From assembly GCA_016650175.1 (NCBI GenBank), contig JAENWG010000013.1:1-39307 (forward strand): 39,307 bases of DNA, written 5' to 3'. Positions within the stretch are counted from its first letter, which is position 1. Every line of letters begins with the position of its first letter. Positions 17,592 through 28,560 of the stretch are shown one piece after another. The DNA comes from Peptostreptococcaceae bacterium (GTDB taxonomy: Bacteria > Bacillota > Clostridia > Peptostreptococcales > Anaerovoracaceae). The position numbers and the translations under genes are program-made. Under the pieces are notes generated by a model, which saw only the letters and a list, made by a program, of their open reading frames with translations, had not been told where the DNA came from and did no database searches.

Positions 17592-19658
17592 CTATAAAAC
17601 GTTTCTAAACCCGTTTTCTTGCATATCATCTATTTCATCTTTAATGAATTTGTTTTCTATATTAGCTAACTTGGCATCTTTTATAAATATGTTTTCAGCA
17701 TCTCTTCCTGCTTTTTCTAATATATCAATATATCTTATGAAATTATCCAAGTTGAAATTGCTACCATGCTGAATGGTACTATTCAAATCCCCAGGTCCTC
17801 TTAACTTAAAATCTTCTTCACTTATATCAAAACCACTAGCATGCATTTTCATAGCATTCATTCTTCGCGTAGCTATATCAGAATTACTATAAGAAACTAA
17901 ATGGCAAAATGATTGTAAATCAGATCTTCCTACTCTGCCTCTCAGTTGATGTAATTGTGCAAGTCCGAATCTTTCCGCGTTTTCAATAAGCATTATAGTT
18001 GCATTAGGCACATCAATACCTACTTCTATTACTACTGTAGCTACTAATAGGTCAATTCGCTTTTCTAAGAATTCGTTCATCAACATATCTTTATCTTCTT
18101 TGCTAAGTTTACCATGCAGTAGACCTAGTTTAAAGTCTTTTAATTTAATTTTTAAATCATTATATAATTCAGATACAGAATTTAAATCTGAATCTTCTGA
18201 TTCCTCTATTAAAGGTGCAACTACATAACCTTGATGTCCTAATTCTAGTTCCTTTTTAAGCGATATATATGCTTTTTCTTTACTAAGTTCATCTGAGACA
18301 GTAGTTATTATACTTTTTCTTCCTTTAGGCATAGTTTTAATAACAGTAAAATCCAAGTTTCCGTAAACTGTAGCTGCTAACGTTCTAGGTATTGGTGTTG
18401 CCGTCATAACCAGTACATTAGGGCTAGAGCCCTTTTCCTTAAGAGTTTTACGTTGATTTACACCGAATCTGTGTTGTTCGTCTGTAATTACCAGCATTAG
18501 GTTGTTAAAATTCACGTTATCTTGTATTAAAGAATGTGTGCCTATAAGAAGCTGTATTTTGCCTTCTTCTATGTTATCTAGAATTTCTGTTTTCTGTTTT
18601 CCTTTAACCGAGCTTGTTAATAATTTAATGTTTATATCAAATTCTTTGAAAGCCTTTGTTAAGTTATTATATAACTGAGTAGCCAATATTTCTGTAGGAG
18701 CCATATATGCTACCTGATAACCGCTTTTTACCACCTTATATATTAGTGTTTCTGCTACAACTGTTTTACCACAGCCTACATCTCCTTGTAAAAGTCTGTT
18801 CATAGGTTTTTCACTAATTAAATCAGCTTCAAGTTCGTTTATAGCCTTAACTTGACCTATTGTTAAATCAAATTCTAAACTTTTTATGAATAAGCTTGTA
18901 TCTATGTCTTCGATTTTAGAACTTGAGGACTGCTTATTTTCTAGTTCTTTATATATAGCTGCTAATTTATATTTTAAAAACTCTCCGTAAATAAGCCTAT
19001 ATTTTGCTGCTTTCATTGAAGTTTCATCTTTAGGATAATGAATGTTATTTAATGCATATTTTATATCGCACATATTATTTTGTTTTATTAGATTGCTCGG
19101 TATCCACTCTATCAGTTGGTCTTCTAATGTCAAACCGTAACGAATCCATTTTTTTAAATCATTTTGAAATAAGTGTTTACCTGTTTGATATATGGGAACT
19201 ATGCTTCTTATATCATCTTCACTTCCTGAAATAGTGTAGCTTGGATTTATCAATTGATGTTTAAAAGCTAAAGTTTTGCCATAAGCTTTTGAGACTTCAC
19301 CATAAAAAGTAAACAAATTACCCTTTTTAAAATTATTATAGAGGTATCCTCCGTTAAAAAACACTATGGATATTTTACCTGTACTATCTTCAGCCATTAT
19401 TTTGACTCTTCCGGATTTCTTATTATAACCTTTAGAATCCAGTTTTACATTTAGTATTTTACATTCAATTAAAGAAACATCCCCAGTTTCTAGGGAATTA
19501 ATCTTTTTTATATATCTTTTGTCACTATATTTTTTAGGATAGTAATTTAGCAAATCCAATACAGTAAAAATATCCAACTCATTTAATGATTTGCTTTTTT
19601 TAGGGCCTACACCTTTAATTTTATATACTTTATCATTTATAGTAAGCTCGTTAGTCAT
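17592..19658 (-). CDS. recG: ATP-dependent DNA helicase RecG
   Basis: RecG remodels stalled replication forks and Holliday junctions. The 688-residue protein has the N-terminal wedge domain with helix-hairpin-helix and OB fold (YKIKGVGPKKSKSLNELDI near 12-30). The helicase motifs are Q/I LLQGDVGCGKTVVAE, TEILATQLYNN, II DEQHRFG, III MTATPIPRTLA, and VI QLRGRVGR, with a C-terminal TRG-type region RRMNAMKMHASGFDISEEDF. Length is normal. Its start overlaps the end of asp23 by 8 bp. In many Firmicutes the fatty acid kinase gene fakA lies between them; it is absent here. Confidence 0.97.
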   Translation of the reverse strand: MTNELTINDKVYKIKGVGPKKSKSLNELDIFTVLDLLNYYPKKYSDKRYIKKINSLETGDVSLIECKILNVKLDSKGYNKKSGRVKIMAEDSTGKISIVFFNGGYLYNNFKKGNLFTFYGEVSKAYGKTLAFKHQLINPSYTISGSEDDIRSIVPIYQTGKHLFQNDLKKWIRYGLTLEDQLIEWIPSNLIKQNNMCDIKYALNNIHYPKDETSMKAAKYRLIYGEFLKYKLAAIYKELENKQSSSSKIEDIDTSLFIKSLEFDLTIGQVKAINELEADLISEKPMNRLLQGDVGCGKTVVAETLIYKVVKSGYQVAYMAPTEILATQLYNNLTKAFKEFDINIKLLTSSVKGKQKTEILDNIEEGKIQLLIGTHSLIQDNVNFNNLMLVITDEQHRFGVNQRKTLKEKGSSPNVLVMTATPIPRTLAATVYGNLDFTVIKTMPKGRKSIITTVSDELSKEKAYISLKKELELGHQGYVVAPLIEESEDSDLNSVSELYNDLKIKLKDFKLGLLHGKLSKEDKDMLMNEFLEKRIDLLVATVVIEVGIDVPNATIMLIENAERFGLAQLHQLRGRVGRSDLQSFCHLVSYSNSDIATRRMNAMKMHASGFDISEEDFKLRGPGDLNSTIQHGSNFNLDNFIRYIDILEKAGRDAENIFIKDAKLANIENKFIKDEIDDMQENGFRNVL

Positions 19659-20052
19659 TTCTCCTAACCACCTCTAATTCCCTCTTGGCAATTTGTTTTG
19701 ATATAACTCCAGTTATTTTACTAGTTATTTGATTTGGTTTCTTTAGTCCTATGTTCTCTAAATCCGCTTCTATTAAATCAAAAAGTTTATTAGATTCGCT
19801 GTTTATGCTTTCGCCAAATTGAATAATATAATATATCTTAATAAACAGTTTGCCTTGGTATTCAGTTACTTCAACTGATCCAATGTAATCTGTAATCTTA
19901 GTTCTTATTCCTTTTGCAACTATTAATTTACCACGTTTATTTGTAGGTAAAAAAACATATTTCATTTTAAGAAGATTGTTTACAACTATTTTTTCTATAG
20001 CTGAATTGTTTATGCTGATTTCACCATATTCGTTATTATTTATAGTTGCCAT
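19651..20052 (-). CDS. Asp23/Gls24 (YloU) family envelope stress protein
   Basis: The 133-residue protein begins MATINNNEYGEISINNSAIEKIV, the usual Asp23-family start. It continues with the alpha/beta core (IRTKITDYIGSVEVTEYQGKLFIKIYYIIQFG) and a helical C-terminus. Family members sit near the membrane and affect envelope stress or fatty-acid use, but their biochemistry is unclear. The ATG at 20052 is preceded by AAAGGAG; an ATG 18 nt upstream would lie across that Shine-Dalgarno and was rejected. The usual partner, a DAK/FakA-like protein, is missing. The gene is opposite in order to, but on the same strand as, rpmB. Confidence 0.85.
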   Translation of the reverse strand: MATINNNEYGEISINNSAIEKIVVNNLLKMKYVFLPTNKRGKLIVAKGIRTKITDYIGSVEVTEYQGKLFIKIYYIIQFGESINSESNKLFDLIEADLENIGLKKPNQITSKITGVISKQIAKRELEVVRRND

Positions 20053-20081
20053 AATTAACTCCTTTATCATATATTTAAGTA

Positions 20082-20090
20082 ATTATAACA
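20082..20090 (-). promoter_or_regulatory. Extended -10 promoter for asp23-recG operon
   Basis: TGTTATAAT on the minus strand gives an extended -10 (TG-N-TATAAT). No good -35 box is present. It lies 30 nt upstream of the asp23 start codon, after the rpmB terminator. Confidence 0.55.
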
Positions 20091-20121
20091 TATTTAAACT
20101 ATATATGTTAATGTAAACTTT

Positions 20122-20158
20122 GAAAAATAAAAAAAGCCCCAAACAATAGTTTAAGGCT
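20122..20158 (-). terminator. Terminator of rpmB
   Basis: A 10-bp stem (AGCCTTAAAC/GTTTGGGGCT, two G-U pairs) with TATT loop is followed by a long T-rich run on the minus strand, 18 nt after the rpmB stop. Confidence 0.88.
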
Positions 20159-20175
20159 ACTTCTCATTATTTAAG

Positions 20176-20370
20176 TTATACGGCACGGTTTACTTTGCCT
20201 GATCTCAAACATCTTGTACATACATTAGCTTTTGTTACTCTGCCTAATTCATCTATAACTCTTACAGTTTGAATATTAGCATTCCACTTTCTTCTAGTAT
20301 GTCTATTAGAGTGAGAAACATTATTTCCTGACACTTGACCTTTTCCGCATATTACGCATTTTCTTGACAT
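20176..20370 (-). CDS. rpmB: 50S ribosomal protein L28
   Basis: The 64-residue protein is MSRKCVICGKGQVSGNNVSH at the start, with KRKW-type basic centre (RHTRRKWNANIQ) and CTRCLRSGKV near the end. The paired CVIC and CTRC motifs mark the zinc-binding form. The ATG at 20370 is preceded by AAGGAGGTG; a longer frame starting at 20457 would add 29 residues with no similarity to L28. It has its own promoter and terminator. Confidence 0.96.
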   Translation of the reverse strand: MSRKCVICGKGQVSGNNVSHSNRHTRRKWNANIQTVRVIDELGRVTKANVCTRCLRSGKVNRAV

Positions 20371-20427
20371 CTTCCGCACCTCCTTGTATATAAATATGTG
20401 ATTATCTATTTTTTCAACGCAAGCGAT

Positions 20428-20457
20428 ATTATACCATAACATATATATAAATATCAA
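20428..20457 (-). promoter_or_regulatory. rpmB promoter
   Basis: TTGATA, 18-bp spacer, perfect TATAAT on the minus strand, about 60 nt upstream of the rpmB ATG. Confidence 0.82.
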
Positions 20458-20465
20458 CCTTTTTT

Positions 20466-21005
20466 TTAAACTTTTTTATACATGTTAAAATATTCATTTC
20501 TGAGCATTGACATTAGCTTCAAATCATAGTACTTACCATTTTTAATAGTAGCATTTCTCATTATTCCTTCACTTTTAAAGCCTATCTTGTTATATAATAA
20601 CTCTGCCCTCTTATTATCTATATAATAATCTAAAGTAACTCTTTCCATGTTTAAGTCGAAAAAAGCATATCTAGTTAAAGCTTCCATAAGCTCTATACCA
20701 TATCCTTTGCCTTGAAAGTTTTTGTTACCTATATATAACTTCGTAATATCAAGAGAGTTCTCTCTACTTGATATTCTTGAAATACTAACCCTACCTATTG
20801 GGGCCTTTTCTGCTTTGCTTATAATGGTAAACATTAACTTTGTAGAATCATTAGATGCTAATACGAATGTTTTAACCACATCTTCATATTGAACATCATT
20901 ATCTATTGATAAATATTTAGTGATTTCAGAATCTTTCTCCCATTTATAAAAGTACTTGCAATCAGATAATTCCGTGTCTTTTAATACTAAATTTTTTGTT
21001 TCCAT
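20466..21005 (-). CDS. GNAT-family N-acetyltransferase (RimJ/RimL-like)
   Basis: The 179-residue protein starts METKNLVLKDTELSDCKYFYKWEKDSEITKYL-like, a RimJ/RimL-type N-terminus. It has the acetyl-CoA-binding motif A in KNFQGKGYGIELMEALTRYAF (Q/RxxGxG/A form) and the motif B region LYNKIGFKSEGIMR. It transfers an acetyl group from acetyl-CoA to an amine; the substrate (protein N-terminus, amino acid or small molecule) cannot be told. The ATG at 21005 has GGAGGG upstream; an ATG 18 nt earlier lies upstream of that site. It is divergent from the lipoprotein gene, sharing a palindrome-rich gap. Confidence 0.85.
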   Translation of the reverse strand: METKNLVLKDTELSDCKYFYKWEKDSEITKYLSIDNDVQYEDVVKTFVLASNDSTKLMFTIISKAEKAPIGRVSISRISSRENSLDITKLYIGNKNFQGKGYGIELMEALTRYAFFDLNMERVTLDYYIDNKRAELLYNKIGFKSEGIMRNATIKNGKYYDLKLMSMLRNEYFNMYKKV

Positions 21006-21019
21006 ATATACCCTCCAAA

Positions 21020-21061
21020 GCACAATTAAATATTTATTTGTTAATTAACAACTAATTGTGC
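21020..21061. promoter_or_regulatory. Nested inverted repeats between divergent genes
   Basis: GCACAATTA at 21020-21028 is perfectly repeated in reverse as TAATTGTGC at 21053-21061. Inside lies a second perfect palindrome, TTGTTAATTAACAA, at 21038-21051. The inner one overlaps the lipoprotein -35 box and the right outer arm lies in its spacer. For the acetyltransferase gene the outer pair would form a hairpin just upstream of its Shine-Dalgarno. This looks like an operator or RNA hairpin; the binding protein is unknown. Confidence 0.5.
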
Positions 21062-21073
21062 TATTATTATATA
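21045..21073 (+). promoter_or_regulatory. Probable lipoprotein promoter
   Basis: TTAACA, 17-bp spacer, TATATA on the plus strand, about 50 nt before the lipoprotein ATG. It is weak and AT-rich, so the call is moderate. Confidence 0.5.
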
Positions 21074-21121
21074 TGATTTTAAAAAAAAAAGATATAGACA
21101 AATGCAAATGAGGATAAAATA

Positions 21122-22540
21122 ATGAAACGAAAATTAACTATAATATTAACTGTTTTAATGCTTATGCTATTAGCGAGCAGTTGTAATAAAGCCGCTAGTG
21201 GTAATGACCAAGTAACTGAAGTAGATACCAGTACTTATGTAGAAAATCTTAGCTCGGAATTTTCTTATGGATGTTCCACACTTAGATTCGCAGAGTACAT
21301 GGAAAATTGGTCAGATTCTAATGGAACCCAAGTGAAAAAAGATAATTATGGCAATGTCATATTTTCTGTAGCACCCACCGAAGGTTATGAAAATGTAGCA
21401 GATACTGTTATATGCTGTAACTATAACCCTTCACTATTTTCTAATGATATAACTACTATTTCTATGTGCCAGTATTTAATAGAAAATTCAACTAATCATG
21501 GACCTTTTAAAGTTATATTTATTAATAATAACTTAAATGCTCATGAAGGAGCTTTAAATCTTTCGACTGAATACTTTAGTAAAGGCGCTAGAATAATATC
21601 CTTAGATTCTAGTTATAAAACACATGCTTCTATAAATACAGGAAATCAGTTTGATTCAGGTCTAAGAGTTAATACTGAAAGGAAATCAGAGAACCTCTAT
21701 AATACTGCGTATAAAATAAATATATCTGGTATAAAAGCTGCTATACTTGACGAACACGTAAAACAGCAACCCAATCCCATTAAACTATTAGGTGAATTGT
21801 TGGCTTATTTTAAGATGAAATCAATGGCTTATCAATTAGCAGACTTAACATATGAAACTGAAGGTGGCAACTTCCCTTTAGGTGCTGAATTTACTATTCT
21901 AATTAATGGATACAATAAAACTCAGTTTATAAATTATATGGATAGCAAAATAGAATCTTTTAACTCAAAATATGGAGAAGACTTTGAAGGCATAAGTTAT
22001 ACATATGAAGAAATAGAATTACCTAAATCTGTTTACAGCGATGATTCGACTGAAGAAATAGTAAGTTTACTTTATATGATTACGAATGGAACATCTCTAG
22101 ATTCTAATGATGATGTATATGCTATATCTACAATTAAAGGCCTTAAAATAAATGAAAGCTCATTTACTTTGAATTTAGTTTCTAATACTAGAAGTATGGA
22201 ATCTATGAGTAATCTTTATGAAGAGATTAATACTGTAACTTCATTTGTAAATGCCGAATTAATAACCGAAGATAATTTAAGGTTTTTTAATGGCAATGTT
22301 GACTCAGAACTACTTAAGCGTTTAAACCAATCAGATATTAAATATTCTGACGACGAATTAAACACTTACGATTCGGTTAGATTCACATCATGTACGTATC
22401 TACAAAGCAAGAACACTGATTTAGACATAGTACACTTATTTGTTAATGCAGATGACAGTAACGATATAACCGGATGCTTAGCAACATACTTAGTAGATTC
22501 GAATATAGCGTTTATAGATGATGAAGACATCGTCGAATAA
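21122..22540 (+). CDS. Lipoprotein with M20/PepD-like peptidase fold, active site lost
   Basis: The 472-residue protein has a lipoprotein signal: basic start, hydrophobic stretch, and ASSC with Cys21 as probable lipidation site. Its order of segments follows aminoacyl-histidine dipeptidases (PepD, M20C): TEGYENVADTVICC (86-99) for the strand before the metal site, LFSNDITTISMCQYL (105-119) for the LGADNGIG helix, NAHEGALNL (139-147) for the DEExGxxGA segment, GIKAAILDE (203-211) for GLxGGHSGxE, GGNFPLGAEFTIL (248-260) for GGxxxNAIPxEA, and LVSNTRSMES for the SxRSxxxS segment. The GHxDM metal residues are replaced by CNYNP, and the Asp, Glu and His of the other sites are gone. I infer a surface-anchored non-catalytic binding protein. 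It is transcribed alone. Confidence 0.7.
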   Translation: MKRKLTIILTVLMLMLLASSCNKAASGNDQVTEVDTSTYVENLSSEFSYGCSTLRFAEYMENWSDSNGTQVKKDNYGNVIFSVAPTEGYENVADTVICCNYNPSLFSNDITTISMCQYLIENSTNHGPFKVIFINNNLNAHEGALNLSTEYFSKGARIISLDSSYKTHASINTGNQFDSGLRVNTERKSENLYNTAYKINISGIKAAILDEHVKQQPNPIKLLGELLAYFKMKSMAYQLADLTYETEGGNFPLGAEFTILINGYNKTQFINYMDSKIESFNSKYGEDFEGISYTYEEIELPKSVYSDDSTEEIVSLLYMITNGTSLDSNDDVYAISTIKGLKINESSFTLNLVSNTRSMESMSNLYEEINTVTSFVNAELITEDNLRFFNGNVDSELLKRLNQSDIKYSDDELNTYDSVRFTSCTYLQSKNTDLDIVHLFVNADDSNDITGCLATYLVDSNIAFIDDEDIVE

Positions 22541-22570
22541 ATAAAGAACGTATACTACTCAATATATGAT

Positions 22571-22617
22571 TCCCCTAAGTTAGACAGTTAACAAAAGAAA
22601 CTGTTCATTTTAGGGGA
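22571..22617 (+). terminator. Terminator of the lipoprotein gene, possibly derived from IS ends
   Basis: The outer stem TCCCCTAA/TTAGGGGA is 8 bp and an inner stem CAGTT/AACTG lies within it; ATTTTTATT follows on the plus strand. Both arms, read outward to inward (CCCCTAAGTTAGACAGTT and CCCCTAAAATGAACAGTT), resemble each other and the terminal repeats of IS3-family elements, so it may be a relic of two IS ends brought together. Confidence 0.7.
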
Positions 22618-22627
22618 TTTTTATTAC

Positions 22628-22669
22628 AAATTAAAAGGACTGATTCCTGTTTAATACAGAATTCAGTCC
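22628..22669 (-). terminator. Terminator of the M32 peptidase operon
   Basis: A 14-position stem with two mismatches starts GGACTGA and closes with TCAGTCC, with a 5-nt loop. On the minus strand it is followed by TTTTAATTT. It lies about 140 nt past the peptidase stop, back to back with the lipoprotein terminator. The rest of 22670-22807 is AT-rich with no gene that I can see. Confidence 0.6.
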
Positions 22670-22807
22670 CAATTAGTAACTTAACAAATATAAATACTTT
22701 CTTTTTCATGAACACACCTACCCGATTTCTATAGAATTAATATAATTATATTAATAAAAAAATCAAGGATTATGTATCAATATGACCAGATAATATAACA
22801 ATCTACT

Positions 22808-24292
22808 TTAATTATCGTATTTATTGTATAAATACTCTATATAATAATCCGAGTTAAACTTTTCTCCTGTTGCATCTTTGATTATTTCAGATGGCATTTT
22901 AGATGAACCGTATTTATGAATGTTTTCTTTTAGCCATTCTTTGATTTCATCCATTTCTAAATTGTTCAAATCTTTATCTATATCCATTTTTTTTCTCATT
23001 GTTTTTTCAAATTGTGCTGCATAGGCAGAACCTAATGCATATGAAGGGAAATACCCGAAATCGCCGCCTGACCAGTGAACATCCTGAAGTATGCCCTCAG
23101 CATCGTTTTTAGGCCTTATACCTAGGTATTCTTCATATAGATCATTCCATATGGATGGCAATTCGTTTACATCTATGTCTTCAGAAAAAATCTTTTTCTC
23201 TATCTCATACCTAACCATTATGTGAAGTGGATAAGTTACTTCATCAGCTTCAATTCTTATTAATGATCTTTTAACATGGTTTACTGCAGCATACCACTTT
23301 CCTATTGATACATCTTTTAATTCTTTTTCATATAGGTGCTTAAGTATTGGTAAATTAAAATTCCAAAAGTTAATATTTCTTCCCAAATTATTTTCATATA
23401 GTCTAGATTGTGACTCATGAATCCCCATCGAAACGCCTGTAGTAAGAGCACTTAATCCATACTTTTCACTAATGTTTTGCTCATACATTGCATGCCCTGT
23501 CTCGTGAATAGTAGTAAATATCGATTCAGTTATATTGTTTTCTTGAAAATGGGTAGTTATTCTTACGTCATTTCTACTTAAATTTAAAGTAAAAGGATGC
23601 ACGCTAGTCGTCATCATACCTCTACTGTTATCAAATCCAAGCTTAGGAATTATATACTCAGAGAATTCTGCTTGTTTAGCTATGTCAAACTTTTGATTGA
23701 TAAAATCAATGTCTTTACTTTGTTTATCACATACCTTTTGTACTAATGGTACAATACTATCTCTTAGTTTATCAAAGAATTCATCTAGTATTTCAACTGT
23801 AATACCTGGTTCAAAGTCATCTAAAATTGTATTATATGGATGTCCGCTTTTTCCTCTTAATTTAATGAATTTCTTTTGATAAATAATAATCTTTTCTAAA
23901 AATGGAGCAAAAATTGAAAAATCTTCTTCATTCTTAGCCTTTTCCCAAGCGCTGTATGATTTGGAAATAAGTACTTGATAATCAGAATAATCTTTAACTG
24001 GTATCTTAGCTATATTATCAAATTTTCTTTTATATATGGAAACCTTTGCCTTAGTTATTTCATCTAATTCTGCTTTTCTTTCATTTAACTCTTCAAGTAA
24101 ATTTTCTACGTCTGTATTAATAAAAGTATTAAAGTATATCTCGGATATTTTTCCTGCCACAATGGCTCTTTCTTCTACACCACCAATAGATGCTATAGTT
24201 TCTGCATCCCATTCCAATAAAGATTGTGTGTAAAATACTGCTGATAATTTACTGTCTAGTTTGTTTAGTTTTTCAATATTTTCTGTTAACAT
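22808..24292 (-). CDS. M32-family metallocarboxypeptidase (Taq carboxypeptidase type)
   Basis: This zinc carboxypeptidase trims C-terminal residues from peptides in the cytoplasm. The 494-residue protein has all the family signatures: SVHPFTLNLSRNDVRITT, the zinc motif HExxH in TTIHETGHAMYEQN, GIHESQSRLYENNLGR, and IRIEADEVTYPLHIMVRYE. Near the C-terminus DVHWSGGDFGYFPSYALG is also typical. No signal peptide is present. It is the last gene of the tight run from ruvC, overlapping eamA by 7 bp. Confidence 0.95.
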   Translation of the reverse strand: MLTENIEKLNKLDSKLSAVFYTQSLLEWDAETIASIGGVEERAIVAGKISEIYFNTFINTDVENLLEELNERKAELDEITKAKVSIYKRKFDNIAKIPVKDYSDYQVLISKSYSAWEKAKNEEDFSIFAPFLEKIIIYQKKFIKLRGKSGHPYNTILDDFEPGITVEILDEFFDKLRDSIVPLVQKVCDKQSKDIDFINQKFDIAKQAEFSEYIIPKLGFDNSRGMMTTSVHPFTLNLSRNDVRITTHFQENNITESIFTTIHETGHAMYEQNISEKYGLSALTTGVSMGIHESQSRLYENNLGRNINFWNFNLPILKHLYEKELKDVSIGKWYAAVNHVKRSLIRIEADEVTYPLHIMVRYEIEKKIFSEDIDVNELPSIWNDLYEEYLGIRPKNDAEGILQDVHWSGGDFGYFPSYALGSAYAAQFEKTMRKKMDIDKDLNNLEMDEIKEWLKENIHKYGSSKMPSEIIKDATGEKFNSDYYIEYLYNKYDN

Positions 24293-25191
24293 GTATCCTC
24301 CTTAACATTGCTTATTAATAATACGGAAATAATTACTAAAATTATGCCTATTATTTTATACATCCCAAAGATTTCATTGAATATCAATACCCCTATTAAC
24401 GCAGCTACTATTGTTTCAACAGATGCAATAACAGGCACTTTTGAAGCTTTTATAGGCTTAGTTAGGCCTTTCATATATAGAAGATATGCTAGAGCCGTTG
24501 GTATAATTCCGTAAAAAATTGAGACAACTATTAATTTTATTGAAATTAGTCCTGCTAGAGAGTCCCAAGGCTTTGCTATTAATGCTAAAAAAACTGTTGC
24601 AAAGAAAAAACTATATAAAGATATGGTTACCATGTTACAATTTTTATTTGCAGCCAATTTACCTAGTATTGTGAGTAATGCATAAAAAAAGCCTGCAGTT
24701 GCACCTAAAAATATTCCTAATTTAGATAGCTCTAAAACATTGAAGTTTCCGTTAGTAACAGTTAGTATGCAGCCAATGATGTTTATTATCAAGGCTACAA
24801 TTTTAACCCACGTAATCTTATCTGAGAAGACTATTCTAGACATTATTGCTACAAATACGGGTGAAGTGTACAAAAGTATAGCTCCGGTAGCAATACCTAC
24901 TGTATTAATAGCATATGTATAGCATAGATTAAACAGAACTTGGCATATTATGCCCATAAAAAAGGCGAAAACCAATTCTGTCCTGTTAGGAATCAAACCA
25001 TCTTTACCATTTATATAAAGGGCTACAAATATTAAAAATATTGAACCAAAGAAAACTCTAAGAAAAGCAGTCAAAAAAGAATCAACTCCCATATCACTTA
25101 ATGTAGTTACAAACAAGCCCATTGTGCCCCAAAGTGTTCCTGTTAAAAGTATTAATAAATAACCTTTTTTAGTTTCATTCAATGATTTCAT
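24286..25191 (-). CDS. EamA/DMT-family transporter
   Basis: The 301-residue protein consists of about ten hydrophobic helices in two EamA repeats: GTLWGTMGLFVTTL opens the first, and GATAGFFYALLTILGKL the second. The motif PTALAYLLYMKGL near helix 8-9 is common in the RhaT/YdcZ-like drug/metabolite transporters. It probably exports or imports a small metabolite; the substrate cannot be predicted. It lies 7 nt after the rRNA methyltransferase-like gene and overlaps the peptidase gene. Confidence 0.88.
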   Translation of the reverse strand: MKSLNETKKGYLLILLTGTLWGTMGLFVTTLSDMGVDSFLTAFLRVFFGSIFLIFVALYINGKDGLIPNRTELVFAFFMGIICQVLFNLCYTYAINTVGIATGAILLYTSPVFVAIMSRIVFSDKITWVKIVALIINIIGCILTVTNGNFNVLELSKLGIFLGATAGFFYALLTILGKLAANKNCNMVTISLYSFFFATVFLALIAKPWDSLAGLISIKLIVVSIFYGIIPTALAYLLYMKGLTKPIKASKVPVIASVETIVAALIGVLIFNEIFGMYKIIGIILVIISVLLISNVKEDTC

Positions 25192-25198
25192 ATTGTTA

Positions 25199-27515
<2,317 letters not shown>

Positions 27516-28559
27516 TTATATAATTAACATAGCATCACCGTAGCTAAAAAATCTATATTTTTCTGCTACAGCTAGCTCATAAGCATCTAAAATCTTATCC
27601 TTCTCATAAAAAGCTGATATAAGCATCAGTAAAGTAGACTTAGGTAAATGAAAATTAGTTATTATTGAATTCACTACCTTAAACTTATAACCGGGATAAA
27701 TAAATATACCTGTACTTCCTGAAGTTGATCCAATCTTGTATCCATTTTCGGTTTTTTTAGCTATACTTTCTAAAGTTCTAACTGATGTAGTTCCTACTGC
27801 TACTATTCTATCGCCTTTTTCGATTGAGTTGTTAATAATTTCTGCATTTTCCTTTGTTACAAAGTACTCTTCAAAATGCATTTTATGTTCTTCCACAACG
27901 TCGCAATTAACTGGTCTAAACGTACCTATTCCTACATGAAGAGTTACATATGCAATCTTAACACCCTTTTCTTTAAGCTTATCAAGTATTTCATCAGTAA
28001 AATGAAGTCCTGCTGTAGGAGCAGCTACTGAACCTTCTATTTCACTGTATACGGTTTGATACCTTATCTTGTCTGCGTCATTGCTTTCTCTTTCAATGTA
28101 TGGAGGAAGTGGCATTTTACCAAGTTCTTCAAGTCTTTCATAAAAAACTCCCTCATAATTAAATTCTACAATTCTTGTACCGTCACTACTGTATTCTAAT
28201 ATATCTGCTTCAAATAGACTTTCTTCTGAAAATATAACCTTATCTCCTGGCTTTAAACGTTTACCTGGCTTTACCATTGTTTCCCATATGTCGCCTTTTA
28301 TCCTTTTGATAAGTAAAAATTCTATATTAGCTCCAGTTAATGCTTTTTTACCAAATAATCTAGCAGGTATTACCTTTGAATTATTCATTACTAGACAGTC
28401 ACCTTTGTGCAAATATTCTAATATATTATAGAACTTTTTATGCTCTATATTATCATTTTTTCTATCAAGTACCATAAGTCTAGACTCTTCCCTGCATGTC
28501 GCAGGTGTTTGAGCAATCAACTCTTTAGACAACTGATAGTCAAATTCTGAAATTTTCAA
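27516..28559 (-). CDS. queA: S-adenosylmethionine:tRNA ribosyltransferase-isomerase
   Basis: QueA turns preQ1-34 in tRNA into epoxyqueuosine, using the ribosyl part of SAM. The 347-residue protein has the family's start MKISEFDYQLSKELIAQTP, the SRLMVLDR segment, VKPGKRLKPGDKV, GSVAAPTAGLHFT, THV-type VTLHVGIGTFRPV, GDRIVAVGTTSVRTLE, and the FHLPKSTLLMLISAF C-terminal motif. It lies one base after the ruvB stop and upstream of tgt, so the queuosine pair is intact. Confidence 0.96.
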   Translation of the reverse strand: MKISEFDYQLSKELIAQTPATCREESRLMVLDRKNDNIEHKKFYNILEYLHKGDCLVMNNSKVIPARLFGKKALTGANIEFLLIKRIKGDIWETMVKPGKRLKPGDKVIFSEESLFEADILEYSSDGTRIVEFNYEGVFYERLEELGKMPLPPYIERESNDADKIRYQTVYSEIEGSVAAPTAGLHFTDEILDKLKEKGVKIAYVTLHVGIGTFRPVNCDVVEEHKMHFEEYFVTKENAEIINNSIEKGDRIVAVGTTSVRTLESIAKKTENGYKIGSTSGSTGIFIYPGYKFKVVNSIITNFHLPKSTLLMLISAFYEKDKILDAYELAVAEKYRFFSYGDAMLII

Positions 28560-28560
28560 A

